DNA from: Bretschneidera sinensis
Taxonomy: Eukaryota > Streptophyta > Magnoliopsida > Brassicales > Akaniaceae
Assembly: GCA_023935145.1 (NCBI GenBank)
Contig: CM043699.1
Location: forward strand, 126,451,536-126,515,535
Length of the DNA: 64,000 nt
Direction of reading: 5' to 3'
Part shown: piece by piece, positions 12,366 to 23,888 of the stretch
How positions within the stretch are numbered: position 1 is the stretch's first letter
Layout of the letters: each line of letters starts with the position of its first letter
The notes under the pieces: generated by a model
What the model saw: only the letters and a program-made list of their open reading frames with translations
Database searches by the model: none
Told to the model about the DNA's origin: nothing
Made by a program: the position numbers and the translations under genes

Positions 12366-12592
12366 CACCAGTGTGCACCGCGGTGCTCCTCAGCAGCACC
12401 ATGGTGCCCAGTACCGAGCCCAGCAAGCGCCAGGCCCAGTACCGCAGCGCCAGACCTAGCACCGCGGTGCCCAGTACCGAGCCTAGCAAGCACCAGGCCC
12501 AACACCGCAGTGCCAGACCCAGTACCGAGCCCAGCACCGCAGTGCCTAGTACAGAGCCCAGCAAGCGCCAGGCCCAGCACCGCAGCACACTA
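12366..12592 (+). repeat. Internal GC-rich palindrome/tandem array of element A
   Basis: Repeats of AGCACCGCGGTGC-type palindromes mixed with CCAGTACCGAGCCCAGCAAG and CGCCAGGCCCAGCACCGCAG units, about 225 bp. This is the same motif type as in the U3 region of this element's LTRs, but inside the element, 3' of pol. Open frames across it (12344-12868 plus, 12323-12723 minus) are low-complexity translations of the repeat and are not annotated as genes. Confidence 0.85.
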
Positions 12593-12637
12593 CATTGTGC
12601 TAGCCCGAGCCCAGCACAACCTAACCCTGAATTCTGC

Positions 12638-12648
12638 ACTATAAAAGG
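12638..12648 (+). promoter_or_regulatory. Possible internal promoter TATA box before the env-like ORF
   Basis: ACTATAAAAGG is a strong plant TATA-box match about 45 bp after the internal palindrome array, mirroring the array-to-TATA order of the LTR. A 300-bp leader-like pyrimidine-rich stretch follows, then the third ORF starting at 12988. Function is inferred from this arrangement only. Confidence 0.45.
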
Positions 12649-12987
12649 CATTTTACACCCTTCTTCCTCATTTTTTATTTCACAAAACCAGCAGCACACT
12701 CCCTCCTCTCTCCATTTGCACACTCACTTGAACTCAAAATTTCTTGTTGCACCATCATTTCTTACTCAATTGCTTACTTTTGTTGCTGATTTTGCAAGCA
12801 TTCTCCTTCAAAAGCTTGGTTATAAGAAGATAATTGGGATCATCAAAAACACTCCAAGAGGTAGATAGTCTTTCTTCTCTCCACCATGGACATCAAGTAA
12901 GACCACTTTCTTCCATTTTATCGTGCCTTTGTGCTAATTAGTGATTATATTTTGCCTTAAATCTATTATTTTAAAATATTCGTTTCC

Positions 12988-14175
12988 ATGGCACCTAAGA
13001 CCAAGAGACCTAGGGGGAGACCACAACAAGAATATGATGAGACCAAATTTGTGAGTTTTATAGTTAGTGAGAGATATATTAGTATGTTGCAAAGTCGAAA
13101 ACCCATTCCCGAAAGAGGATTCAACATCACCGAGAAGGGAAATCCGACCTTATTTAGAATGATTCTAGATCGGAATTAGGGTACATTTACACAACAACCC
13201 TCTCACTTCCTCCCAAATTTGGTTAGAGAATTTTATGCCAATGCACCCGAGCATAGGAATGGTGAAGTAAGAGTGAGAGGACGACTAGTCTCTTTTAGCA
13301 GCACATCCATTAATAACTTCTACGGATTACCTGACATTAGGCATAGTGAGTATAGCTTATATGTGTCTACCATCAATTATGACGAGATTTACCATACCTT
13401 TTGTATTCTGGGCACTACATGGAAAATGACGGGTGATCTGCCTGTCACTTTGCCCGGTACTTCTCTCAATGTCACTGCTAGGGCTTGGCAATATTTTATA
13501 TGTCAGTGGATGATGCTTGTTTTACATTATAGTGCCTTAACTATTGAGCGAGCTGTGTTAGTCTATGCAATTTTAATGGGAATGGCTATTGATGTCGGCC
13601 AAATCATACATGATTCAATCAACTACACTATTAAAAAAAATCTCGGATTATATTTTCCTTCTTTGATAACCCAATTGTGCATCAGAGCCAGAGTCCAATA
13701 TAGCCCTGATGAAGAGGCCCAGGAACCCAAAAGACCCATTGATGATAGCTTGCTAGCACGGATTCAAGCCTCAAGGCCGCCCATTCCGGGAGAGGGAGCA
13801 GCCTCTGCTGGCCGTCCTTCTTCCTCTAGGCCTCTCACTATTGTCGAGTGCTTTGAGTGTTTAGAGAGTCGTTTTGACGAGCATTAGAAATTGTTGCTTG
13901 ATAGGTTAGATCATCAAGACAAAATATTGGCGCGGTAAAATGGATTCTTGGTTCAACGAGCCGATTATCAAGCCGGGGTGTGCTCTTCTTTTGGTCAGAT
14001 GTGCCACCACCTTGCCTCCGCTTCTGGTTGTAATATAGATCACTTCCCTACTATGCCACCCTATCCGGGTTCATTTTTTGATCCCACTCTTGAGAAAGGT
14101 GAGGAGAATGAAGAAAATGAGGAGAGTGAAGAAAATGATGAGAATGATGAGGATGATGAGAATTTAGAGGATTAG
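12988..14175 (+). pseudogene. Env-like third ORF of element A (putative plant transposon protein domain)
   Basis: One reading frame of about 396 codons, interrupted by three stops (13177-13179 TAG, 13885-13887 TAG, 13936-13938 TAA). It starts at ATG 12988 in a good context (TTTCCATGG), beginning MAPKTKRPRGRPQQ, a basic nuclear-localisation-like stretch. From 13219 the segments VREFYANAPEHRNG, VRVRGRLVSFSS and INNFYGLPD match what I know of the domain named putative plant transposon protein, found downstream of pol in Athila-type elements and often called env-like. I see no convincing signal peptide. The C terminus (about 14095-14175) is a Glu/Asp/Asn-rich acidic tail. Function in plants is not established. 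The TAG at 13177 fits a Trp codon changed by G to A. Confidence 0.75.
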
Positions 14176-15679
14176 TTTTAGGTTCTTTGTTTTGTTTGTT
14201 TGTTTCACTTTGTTTGTTTATTTTATTTGATTGTTTGTTTTGTTTGTTTGTTTTTCATTTATTTCCTGTACTAACCTAACATATGGTGGGAATCTCAAGG
14301 GCACACCAAAGTTGTTTTGTCTTGTTCTATGTTGTAGATTGGAATTTCAGCAAGAGGAATGGTAAGCGCTTCACCCAGTAGTACACATTTTCCAGCACCT
14401 GTGCACTCGTGTTTACAAAAAGAGAGTTTTCTTTACTTTTTCTTTAAACATTGAGGACAATGCTAGTTTTAAGTTGGGGTGTCGAGGAAATGTATTTCTC
14501 ATGTCAATGATATACGCTTAATTGAGATAACATATAGCATCTAGAAGAAGTTAAATCTTGCTTCGGTTTGAAATTAATTTAAGTATCAATCTTCACTTGG
14601 TTTGAGACTCTAGTTTGTGGTAAGAATGTATGATTAATATAAAACATTTAGAGAAGTTTTATGTGTGATTACTTTGTGAATACTTTTGCGGTCTCGACAA
14701 GCTCTAGAACTTATTTGATAATCATTTGAGGCGAATTCCTAGGATGCACACTACTTAGGATATGATATAGGCAATTTTTGAACCATTTGAGCCTTCCAAA
14801 CTTACCATTGCTATATTTATCACTAGTGACCCATTTGAGCCTTTTCCTTGAAAAAGAATTTGAGCCTTGTTTCTTTCATTAGCCATTCACTCACCTTTAT
14901 GAGCCTAAAATATTTTATCCTTACCTTCCTTTTAAAGGAACTTAATTATACACATTTGTTGAGAAGCATTCAAGAGGAGTAAGGATTAAAGTATGAGAAA
15001 AAAATATTACTACCATAACCCAAATACATGAAAAGAGATAAATTGGGGGTTGTGGAAAAGAAAAAAAAATCTGATGAAAAAGAAGGTGAATGGTCTTATG
15101 TGCCAAAATAAAAAAGAAGTGAATTATGGCAAAGAAAGAAGAAAGAAAGAAAAAAAAAATGGTGATTTGTTAAAAGAAATGATTGAAAAATGGTTGGAAG
15201 AATTGGGTATTGAAGTAAGGTTATCCAGTGCTTAAAGAGTTGTGTTCAAAACTAAGAGATTAAGTTTTTTTACTTATTGAATCCTTCCCGTTCTTTCTTA
15301 ACCTTTACCTTAGCCTAACGTTACAAACTTAGTAAAGACCTATTGATCCAATGTGGTGTGACTTTTCTACAATAGTGGAGAGTGATTTGAAAAATAAGCC
15401 TATGGAGCTTGATTTGTGATTGATGTCACGTAATTTAATATATTTTAGAGGCCAAAACTTGTATTCATGAATGTTGTTCATAAGATCATCTGGGTGTTCG
15501 GATTAATGGATTATGGTAAGATGGATGTTAAGAGTCAATAATATTTTTAAGATTGATGTTTGGATTACTTTTGGATTTCGGTGAAATTTAATGATTCTTT
15601 GTGCTGTATGTTGTGTGCAATATTTGAGACAAAAGTGGATTACTCTTGGTTAACACTAGTAGTGCTTTACTTTGTTTAT
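14176..15679 (+). other. 3' untranslated region of element A (continues 25925-25998)
   Basis: AT-rich noncoding tail homologous to 39480-40876 of element E. It contains two polypurine-tract-like motifs (14469-14486 and 15037-15060) ahead of the true tract at 25985-25998, and an A/G-rich segment 15050-15180. The 61-codon ORF at 15050 is a chance frame of that A-rich segment. Element D interrupts it at 15684. Confidence 0.8.
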
Positions 15680-15684
15680 GATTC

Positions 15685-16455
15685 TGATATTGGATTTAAA
15701 TAGAATTAACGAAAACTAAACAAACAAACAACGAAATGAAAGATAGGAGTTCACCACTCAAGAGATAACACCAAAGGGATATAGAATATCACCACCCAAA
15801 GGATTAACACAAGGGATACAGAACTATAGGAATTCACCACTCTAAGGATTATACCAAAGAGATACAGAATTATAGGAAGGAGAAAACTCTCTTCTAAAAG
15901 CCAAAGGCTGATTTCAATTTATAAACTCAAGTCTCCTTTTTAATTTACAAACACAAATATTTATAGAGCTTAGAACAACCCTCTAAGCTTAGGACAAGCA
16001 AGAAAACAAGGCATAAAACATGCAAGCAAACAATCCCTAAAGCATGCAAGGAAACAATCCATAAAACATGCAAGGAAAAAATCCCTAAAACAAGGAAGGA
16101 GACAATCCCTAAAACATGCAAGGAATCAAGGAAAAGGCCAAAAGAGGAATACAATCCTGGAATTTCAGGAGGCCCCAACTAGGAGAATTCAAACGGACAT
16201 ATCTTCTTCCACACATCTCCAAATAAGCTGAAACTTGTTGGGATGGAAAGATGACGTCTTGAACTTCAATTTGGACTTAAGAAAGTCTCAAAAAGGAGAT
16301 TGTTTGGTCCTGTTATGATGAGCCTAAATCCAGTAGGCTGTTGCATCCGAATCTTCTTCCACTTTGGGCTTGGACCTTTTAACTTGCTTAGTTGATAAGA
16401 GATTTTGTTATTTTTTTTCGGGCAAGCCCATGTTAGGTTGGACACACCTGTGTCA
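15685..16455 (-). repeat. Element D left (3') LTR
   Basis: 771 bp, starting TGATATTGG and ending TGTGTCA on the plus strand, matching 19587-20295 plus 25911-25924. It contains a tandem stretch of AAACATGCAAGGA-like units (16018-16120) that is shorter in the right LTR, and a minus-strand TATA (TATAAATATT) near 15957-15968. Confidence 0.9.
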
Positions 16456-17584
16456 GTCTCCCCCGGTTGATGAAGACTTGCCCCCAAGTCCACTTGGTCT
16501 TCTTGATCCTCAAAGTAAGGAGAAAGATCTGAAACATTAAAGGTTACAGAAACTCCATAATTACCAGGCAACTCAATCTTATAAGCATTCTCCCCAATGC
16601 GTTGAACTTAAAAAGAAATCCTTCTTGCACCAAGATAGGATTGAATGAACCCTTAGAACAATTTTCCCATGCATTTCCAAAGTTATGATCATTCTTGTAC
16701 AATTCCTTGAGCACTTCAAAACCCAATACTTGCACCTCCATAGTGCTGAGCAACGAATGCCTTCTACTTAATGCTTCAGCCACTTGAATTAACTTTCCAG
16801 ATTTATGCTTGATAGAAAAAGAATTGGGTTGAAGGAATTCAACCCAACTCGCATGCTGGCTATTAATTTTCTGTTGGCTATTCAAATAATTCAAAGCTTC
16901 ATGATTGGAATGCAACAAAAACTTATTTGGGAGGAAATAGTGACTCCAATGATCCAAGGCACGAAGAATAGCATAAAATTCCTTATCATAGGTAGAATAC
17001 TTCCTACGACTCTCATTCAGCTTCTCACTAATAAAGGCAATAGGCTTACCTTCTTGGCTGAGCACAACACCAATTCCCACTCTGGACGCATCACAATCAA
17101 CTTCAAAAAGCTTGCTAAAATCTGGAAGTATCAGCACTATCTCTTTTTGAAGAGTTTGAAACACTTGATAAAGGTGCTCCATATGATATCGTTGAGTTTT
17201 GCTGTAAATCAGAATGTCATCGAAATACACAACAACAAAAAGCCCAATGAAAGGCTTAAACACATGATTTATCAGTCGTATAAAAGTGCTAGGAGCATTA
17301 GAGAGCCCAAAAGGCATCACCATCCATTCATACAGCCTCTCTCTAGTCTTTAATGCTGTTTTCCACTCATCTCCCGACCTCATTCTGATTTGGTGATAAC
17401 CGCTGCGAAGACCAATTTTTGAGAAAATAACAGCTCCATAAATCTGGTCAAGAAGATCACCTAATCGCGGAATAGGAAAGCGATATCTGACGGTGATCTT
17501 ATTCACCGCTCTATTATCAATGCACATACACCATGAGCCATTTTTTTTGGGAACAAGGAGTGCCAGAACCGCACAAGGACTCAT
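16266..17584 (-). pseudogene. Element D RT/RNase H fused to integrase C-terminal stub
   Basis: Open stretch 16544-17584 (346 residues). RT fingers are PKKNGSWCMCIDNRAVNK. Palm motif A reads SKIGLRSGYHQIRM, where the catalytic Asp of SKIDL is Gly. The catalytic box YFDDILIYSK is intact. About 80 residues of thumb/connection expected after QVFQTLQKEI are missing, and RNase H (VDCDASRVGIG, STYDKEFYAI) follows at once. After RNase H the zinc finger and catalytic core of integrase are absent. The tail 16266-16571, in another frame, is the post-core segment NYGVSVTFNVSDLSPYFED. The deletion junction lies near 16600-16640. Confidence 0.85.
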
Positions 17585-18164
17585 GCCCTCTCTAACAAGC
17601 CCTTTTCGATCAACTCTTCAATTTGTCTTTGTAATACTTCATGCTCCTTAAGGTTCAATTGATAGGCTGGTTTGTTAGGCAACACAGATCCTGGTACAAG
17701 ATCAATGCAATGCTGCATATCTCTCATAAGTGGAAGGCCATGGGGAATTTCCTCTGGAACAACATCACTAAATTCCATAAGGAATGGAATCAAAGAAGGG
17801 AGGATTTCTGTTGGTTCTTTCTCTTCCCTTACCACAATTGCAAAGCCTTCACCATTCTCCATCAATGCTTTCTCAACCCCAGATCTGGTAGACAAATTAG
17901 TTCCTTCCCCAAAAGAAGGTTTAGGAACATGAACCATTTTCAATGGAACCAAAAGGACCTTAACTCCATCCTTTTAAAAGAATAAGTATTTTTGAAACCT
18001 TTGTGCTTAGTTTTTCTATCATACTGCCAAGGTCTACCAAGCAACAAATGATATGCATCCATAGGCACTATGTCACAAACTACAGCATCTTTATAATTCT
18101 TGCCAATGAAAAATTCAACCAAGCATCTTTTATTTACCTTCACTTCATTGCCTTTGCCAAGCCA
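17581..18164 (-). pseudogene. Element D protease-to-RT linker
   Basis: Two frames, 17940-18143 and 17581-17952, joined by a frameshift near 17950-17975. The first includes CDIVPMDAYHLLLGRPWQYD, the protease segment that follows the flap. The second carries the linker with IPFLMEFSDVVPEEIPHGLP before RT. A second frameshift at about 17585 separates it from the RT frame. Confidence 0.8.
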
Positions 18165-19517
18165 CTAGAATTTGTAAGGTTTCGGATGATCTTCAGTTTT
18201 TAATTTCAGTTTCTCCACCATTGTTGATGCCACAACATTTTCACAACCTCTTCCATCAATGATGACGTTACAGAACTTTCCATGAGAAGTGTATCTAGCA
18301 TGAAAAATATTGTTCTGTAACCATTTATCTTCCACATAGGTTACGTTGAGGCTTCTTTGAACCACAAGAGCCTCCCCTAGATCAGCATAAGTAATTTCTT
18401 CTTCCACAGCAACATGTTCATTAGTTTCTGGTGAAAAATCATACTCACCTTCCGTTTCCATGTCTTCTTCCACAAGAGACACCATTTTGCGATTTGGACA
18501 ATCAGAAGCAATATGTCCAAAATCTTGACATTTGAAACACCTTCGAGTTGTATTGGAAATGACTGGACGATTTGAACCTGATGTAGTTTCATTCCTTTGC
18601 TTGGCTGTGGCTGTCTTGGGTATGGTCGTGGTTTTAGAAGTGGAACCACTCCCACGATTAGAAACTCCATCTTGAATAAAGGATCGAAAACAATTGCCAC
18701 GTTTTTCTTTCAGTTGCTTCTCCACCTTCATAGCTAGTTTGCAAACATCATTGTAAGTCCAATATGGTTGCAGCTGCACCACATCACTGATTTCAACATG
18801 TAACCCACCAAGATAGCGGGCTATCGTCTGCTCCTCTTGCTTAACAACATCGCAACAAATCATTAGATGATCAAACTCCACTGTATACTCCTTCACGGAC
18901 AACTCCCTTTGCTTGAAATTATGAAATTTCATAAAAGCATCTTGTTTGTAGTAGTTAGGTAAATACTTTCTTTTTAGCTCTCTGCTCATCTTTGCCCATG
19001 TTGTAATACATACTCTTTCTTCATGTTCTCGCTGCCTCTTCAAATGCTCCCACTAGATTGAAGCATGTTTCCTTAGCTTGATGGCAACAACTTTCACTTT
19101 ACGATTTTCTGGAACATCTTTGAAATCAAAGATTTGCTCAACAGTAGTAAGCCAATCAATGAAATCATCTGGTTGCATCCTTCCTTCAAATTCTGGAATG
19201 TCCACCTTGATATCATAATCACGTCGAAAAACATGATTTCTTAGCTCACGGGGGTGAGGTTGTGTACTGTCACTTGAGGCGTGACTACGAGCTTGGTGAA
19301 AATGATTAACTTCATCTCCATCATTGCTAGAAACTTCAACGTCTGAGCCATGATGAGGGGCACCATGTTCATAAGTTCCATAACGCTCTAGGCGATGTTC
19401 GAGTTGCTGCACTTGTCTCCTCAAGGCTTCCATCTCGATATCTCGCGGATCTCCTTGCGGTGGTGCTTCTGGAGCTGCTACTGGAATAGCTTGACCACGA
19501 CGACCATGACTAGCCAT
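18165..19517 (-). pseudogene. gag: Element D gag and protease N terminus
   Basis: The likely start is the ATG at 19517 (MASHGRRGQ), 54 bp inside the PBS; the longer frame upstream runs into PBS and LTR sequence. N-terminal coiled-coil-like segment (MEALRRQVQQLEHRLERYG), then capsid (IPEFEGRMQPDDFIDWL), a TAG at 19053-19055, capsid C terminus (LKRKYLPNYYKQDAFMKFHN, VARYLGGL-like IARYLGGL), and an intact CCHC knuckle CFKCQDFGHIASDC. The protease start reads CNVIIDGRGCENVVA, a divergent active site. One in-frame stop at 18165 precedes the rest of PR. Confidence 0.85.
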
Positions 19518-19570
19518 AATAACAAGAACTATGGAAATCAAGGTGTTAGATATCACACTTGGGAAACCAA

Positions 19571-19583
19571 AGCTCAGATACCA
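19571..19583 (-). promoter_or_regulatory. Primer-binding site of element D
   Basis: On the minus strand this reads TGGTATCTGAGCT, complementary to the 3' end of initiator tRNA-Met, 3 bp from the LTR start at 19587. Confidence 0.85.
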
Positions 19584-19586
19584 ATT

Positions 19587-20295
19587 TGATATCGGATTTA
19601 AATAGAATTGAAGGAAACTAAACAAACAAACAACAAAATGAAAGATATGAGTTCATCACCCAAGAGATAACACCAAAGGGATATAGAAGATCACCACCCA
19701 AAGGATTAACACAAGGGATACAGAACTATAGGAATTCACCACTCTAAGGATTATACCAAAGAGAGACAGAATTATAGGAAGGAGAAAACTCACTTCTAAA
19801 AGCCAAAGGCTGATTTCAATTTATAAACTCAAGTCTCCTTTTCAACTTACAAACACAAATATTTATAGAGCTTAGAACAACCCTCTAAGCTTAGGACAAG
19901 CAAGAAAACAAGGCATAAAACATGCAAGTAAACAATCCCTAAAACAAGGAAGGAGATAATCCCTAAAACATGCAAGGAATCAAGGAAAAGGCCAAAAGAG
20001 GAATACAATCCCGGAATTTCAGGAGGACCCAACTGGCAGAATTCAAACGGTTATATCTTCTTCCACACATCTCCAAATGAGCTGAAACTTGTTGGGCTAG
20101 AAAGATGACATCTTGAACTTCAATTTGGACTTAAGAAAGTCTCAAAAAGGAGATTGTTTGGTCCTGTTATGATGGGCCTAAATCCAGTAGGCTGTTGTAT
20201 CCGAATCTTCTTCCACTTTGGGCTTGGACCTTTTACCTTGCTTAGTTGATAAGAGAATTTGTTATTTTTTGTTGGGCAGACCCATGTTAGGTTGG
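19587..20295 (-). repeat. Element D right (5') LTR, main part (continues 25911-25924)
   Basis: It begins TGATATCGG and runs to the insertion of element C; the last 14 bp (ACACACCTGTGTCA) are at 25911-25924. It matches the left LTR with a shorter internal tandem stretch. Confidence 0.9.
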
Positions 20296-21565
20296 TGTTG
20301 TGAGTTTTAATTTACTCGCAAGCGCACGAGTCGTTTGCAGTATAGCGTTGTGCAAGTGCGAGGTCGAATCCACAGGGAATTGCGTTGTGAAAATATAATT
20401 TTTAATCTAAACTAACTTTATCTTAACCTAGTTTCGAATTTTGAATGATAATTTGCAAAACAAATTAAAACTAAATTAAATTGATTTAAAATCTAATAAT
20501 TAAAAACACTAAGGTTTCCGAATCCACCCCACCAAAATTAAGCATATATGTTCTAAAAATATAGCCTATCAAAACATTCTATGAATCCAACTATAAGACA
20601 AAAAACAAAGAATATCCCAACTAAACCAAAAGCACCCGATGTATCCGCTCTTAACAAATCACAAAGGGAATCCAATTTAATCGAAAAGCATTCAATGTAT
20701 CCATCAGATGAAACACAAAAAAAATCCAACAGACAATTTAAACTCAATCAATTATAAGATTTACTCAAATAATTGATAGAACATTTATACTAAAAATTGT
20801 CATATTTGTACAAGCAAATCTGAACTACTACGCCAAACAACGATGGGGCTTCATCTTCAACCTTAGCTGAAGAGTCTAGCCGCTCATAACTATAAAACTA
20901 TAATAAAAAGTGCTAAATATTTAAACTAAAACAACAGAATATAAAGAAATAAATAAACAACTTTACATGGGAGAAATTCCACTCGCTGACGGGCGGCGCT
21001 TCCCCTCGTGGTAGCAATGCCTTCGGGATCCACCAGAATGCTAGCAGACGTCCACCGGTAAACACCAAAGTGGCTCAGGAATTGTACACTGAATTATGAA
21101 GTCAAATGGTGTTTATATAGGGGAAGTCACGGAGCACTGCAGGTTTCAGATTCGATATGGGATACTGGCCCGAGTGCGCTCGATCGCAGAATGGTGCGAT
21201 CGATCGCATGTCTCGTGCGCACGATCGCATGTGCGCTCGATCGCATGTCTCGTGCGCACGATCGCATGTGCGCTCGATCGCATGTCTGTTACGATCGATC
21301 ACAGACGCACTGAACAGCAACTATTTCGATGTGGGATGTTGACCTTGCGCTCGTTCATAGGCGGGTGCGCTCGATCGCATATCTCGTGCGATCGAGCGCA
21401 ATGTCTCCAGAAGCTTCAAATCTCCTGAAATGCTTCATTTTCTCCACAAACCTGTAAAAATACACAAAACACAAGAAAGATGTAAAATAAAGTAAAATAC
21501 TACTAACTAAGAGCATAACAAATTTAAGTTAAGGGTCTAAAATATGCAATATTTAAGACTCATCA
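20296..21565 (-). repeat. Element C left (3') LTR
   Basis: TGTTGTGAG...GACTCATCA on the plus strand. It holds the CGATCG palindrome array at 21175-21400 and a minus-strand TATA box at 21111-21120. It carries one 37-bp array unit more than the right LTR, which accounts for the whole length difference. Confidence 0.92.
21175..21400 (-). repeat. CGATCG palindrome array in element C left LTR
   Basis: Units such as TGCGATCGATCGCA, GTGCGCTCGATCGCA and GTGCGCACGATCGCA. A tandem of two 37-bp units occupies 21207-21280. The right LTR has the matching array at 25550-25740 with one unit less. It lies upstream (minus strand) of the TATA box. ORFs across it are repeat translations. Confidence 0.9.
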
Positions 21566-22844
21566 AATACCCCCAAACTTATATTTTGCTAGTCCCTTAG
21601 CAAAACAAAATAAAAGACTCAATAAAAAACAAAGAACATAAAGATAAAGTCATCACTCATGGTATCCAAAAATTTAAGGAGCACACATCACCATGATATT
21701 CATTCATAAGCAAGCTTAAAAAGGTAAACCCATCTTCGCAATGAATAGAAATGTTAAAATCTAATTACTTACAAAAGACAGGATAAGGCATCACAAGCTT
21801 GAATCAGTGTAAGGTGAATTAGCATATAAAAATGAAGCTTCCAAGTAACTCTAATGTGTAAGGTCTCCATGTCTCAAGATTCACCAAATTTCCCATAAAA
21901 AATGAACGAAAAGGCATAGTTTTTATTTTATTCTCTTTTCCCTTTTTTATTTTTTATAATAAGGCACGGCTATGTTTAGTTCCCTTAAGCTTTCTAATTG
22001 ACCCATGTAGCGAGTGTTGAGTCAATGACTCCCAAACCAGATGGTTTTAGGGCATTAGGTGTAAAGACACCCCTAAGGACTTACTAACTCGAGTCAAAAA
22101 GGCTACGAAATTAAACCGGCCTTAATACTACCAAGCAAAATTCCACCTTTTGACGTGAACACTCACTACTTACTGAGGCAAGAGGTCCAGTTACTCAGGG
22201 GAAAGTTGTAGTAATTAATAATAATTTTTTTTTATGCCCAAGTGTTCATCCAACAAGTCATCCAGTTTCAGTTAAGATAAGGAAAAATACACATTAAAAT
22301 CACGTGTCATACCTCACATAATTTGTGCTAATGTGCTCGTGTTAGATTAGATCAAACATGTGAATTCTCAAAATGCCTAAAGTAAGTAACTAAATTTTAA
22401 AAATTTATCACCAGATCATGTGTTCAAAATGTTAAGCTCACCAATGACATCACATCACAGAAAATGTTTAGATCAACTAAAATTTCACGATAACATGAGC
22501 ATGCATTTATCTCTACGACGAAAAGACAACAAATTAGGACAAAGTGTGTGATGTGTCTCCCATACCCCCAAACTTAAATTACACATTGACCCCAATGTGT
22601 GACTAATATGGAAAGAGCTGACCTGAGATATGGAGAACTATCTGGACTGGTATGGCTCATAGCATACCCCCAAACTTGAACAGAAGTACGCTTTGTCCCT
22701 GAAAAATAAAAACTGGAAAACAAAAAAATACTGGAAACAAACATTAATCATAAAAATGCGAAATAATAAATAAACAAAAGAAAAGATAAGCTGTGGGGTG
22801 CCTCCCATAAGTGCTAAGTTTAACGTCTTTAGCCAGACCAAACA
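21566..22844 (-). other. Element C 3' untranslated region with three PPT-like motifs
   Basis: Noncoding, homologous to 47803-49106 of element F in reverse orientation. Polypurine-tract-like motifs (minus strand AAGTTTGGGGGTAT) occur at 22662-22679, 22561-22578 and, adjoining the LTR, 21566-21580. Confidence 0.85.
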
Positions 22845-23882
22845 TTAGTAAACAGGCCCAACTAAGCTCTCCACCATCTGATCAATAAATGGGAATGGAA
22901 AATGATCAGGCATAGTGGCAGCATTCAATTTACGGTAGTCTAGACACTTTCTCCATCTTGACTGCACTCGAGTTGGAACCAACTCGTTGTCTTTATTTAC
23001 TACCGTAAATTCAGCACGTTTGGGCATGACTGGAATCTAGCTCACCCACTTGCTATCAGAGATGGGATAAATGATCTCTGCCTCTAACAGCTTAATATCT
23101 TCTGCCCTCACAACCTCTTGTATAGCAGGGTTGAGCCTTCTTTGTGGCTCCCTCGATGGCTTGGCATTCTCCTCCAACTGTATTGTGTGTATCACCAATG
23201 AGGGGTTGATTTCTTTGACATCCTCAATAGTCCAGTCTATAGCTTCCTGATGCTCTCTTAAGATGTCCAATAATTTCTCCTCTGGAGCATCACCCAAATC
23301 TAAAACTATAATTATAGGCAAAGAATCTGCTGGACCTGGGAACTTATACTCAAAATTATCCAGTAAAGGCTTAAGTTCCTTCTTATGAGGTTCAGGTGCT
23401 ACTGTCTCCTCCTTCTCATTGCTCTCTCGAGGATCGGACTCCAAAATGACATTTACTTCATCGAGTAACTTATCTAAACCTAAGTCCTCTCCAAAGTGAG
23501 CAAAGCATACCTCTAGGAGGTCCTCAATACGAGATTCATCCATAGTCTCCTCTATCCTACTACTCTCCTGAGGAGCAGACTCCAAGATAGTATTTGCTTG
23601 CTCAAGTGATTTATCTAAGTCCAAATCCTCTCCAAACTGAGCGAAGCATGCCTCCATAATGTCCTCAGACTTCCCTTCTTTCTTGGGCACTTGTAGTCTC
23701 TCAGGGTAAGGCGCTTTAGGTAAAAATGACCTAGAGAGATCCTTAATAATACGAGTAGCTGTAGATGGCTCAGCATCTCTCTTCTCATTGTTGCCACTCT
23801 CTTGCCCTTGGTGCATAGCAGGGTTCTCTTCCACTTGATTGTCCACTTGTCTCCCAGAAAAGTATGGGACAGTTGATTGCAC
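22845..23882 (-). pseudogene. Element C truncated pol: linker and RT N terminus, protease missing
   Basis: Frame 23037-23882 starts in the gag-pol linker ([30 protein letters not shown]). Where F continues into the protease, C has the segment MEACFAQFGEDLDLDKSLEQ, which is a copy of the segment [18 protein letters not shown] found about 50 residues later at its normal place. RT follows ([18 protein letters not shown], then 22845-23027 with CLDYRKLNAATMPDHF) and stops at 22845 after the fingers. Palm, RNase H and integrase are absent. A stop at 23037 splits the two frames. Confidence 0.85.
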
Positions 23883-23888
23883 TTGTTC

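Noticed and set aside
12323..12868. Long overlapping ORFs on both strands (85, 131 and 174 codons)
   Set aside because: They are open because the GC-rich tandem array lacks stops; translations are low-complexity (STEPSKRQAQ, LLGSVLGTAV repeats) with no domain.
16805..17353. 182-codon plus-strand ORF
   Set aside because: Shadow of the RT/RNase H frame of element D on the minus strand.
20553..20747. Conserved 64-codon ORF (also 24930-25124 and 49870-50064)
   Set aside because: Found in LTRs of C and F at the same place; conservation follows from shared LTR ancestry, and the left LTR of F has it broken.
21175..21400. Possible CRISPR-like array
   Set aside because: Units are irregular, palindromic and lack unique spacers of constant length; they lie in plant LTRs.
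21096..21428. ORFs rich in RSIACALDR-like residues in the LTR arrays (also at 25504-25768, 36172-36523, 41079-41387, 49244-49523, 50409-50757)
   Set aside because: They appear on both strands and in several frames of the CGATCG array, so they are repeat translations and not proteins.
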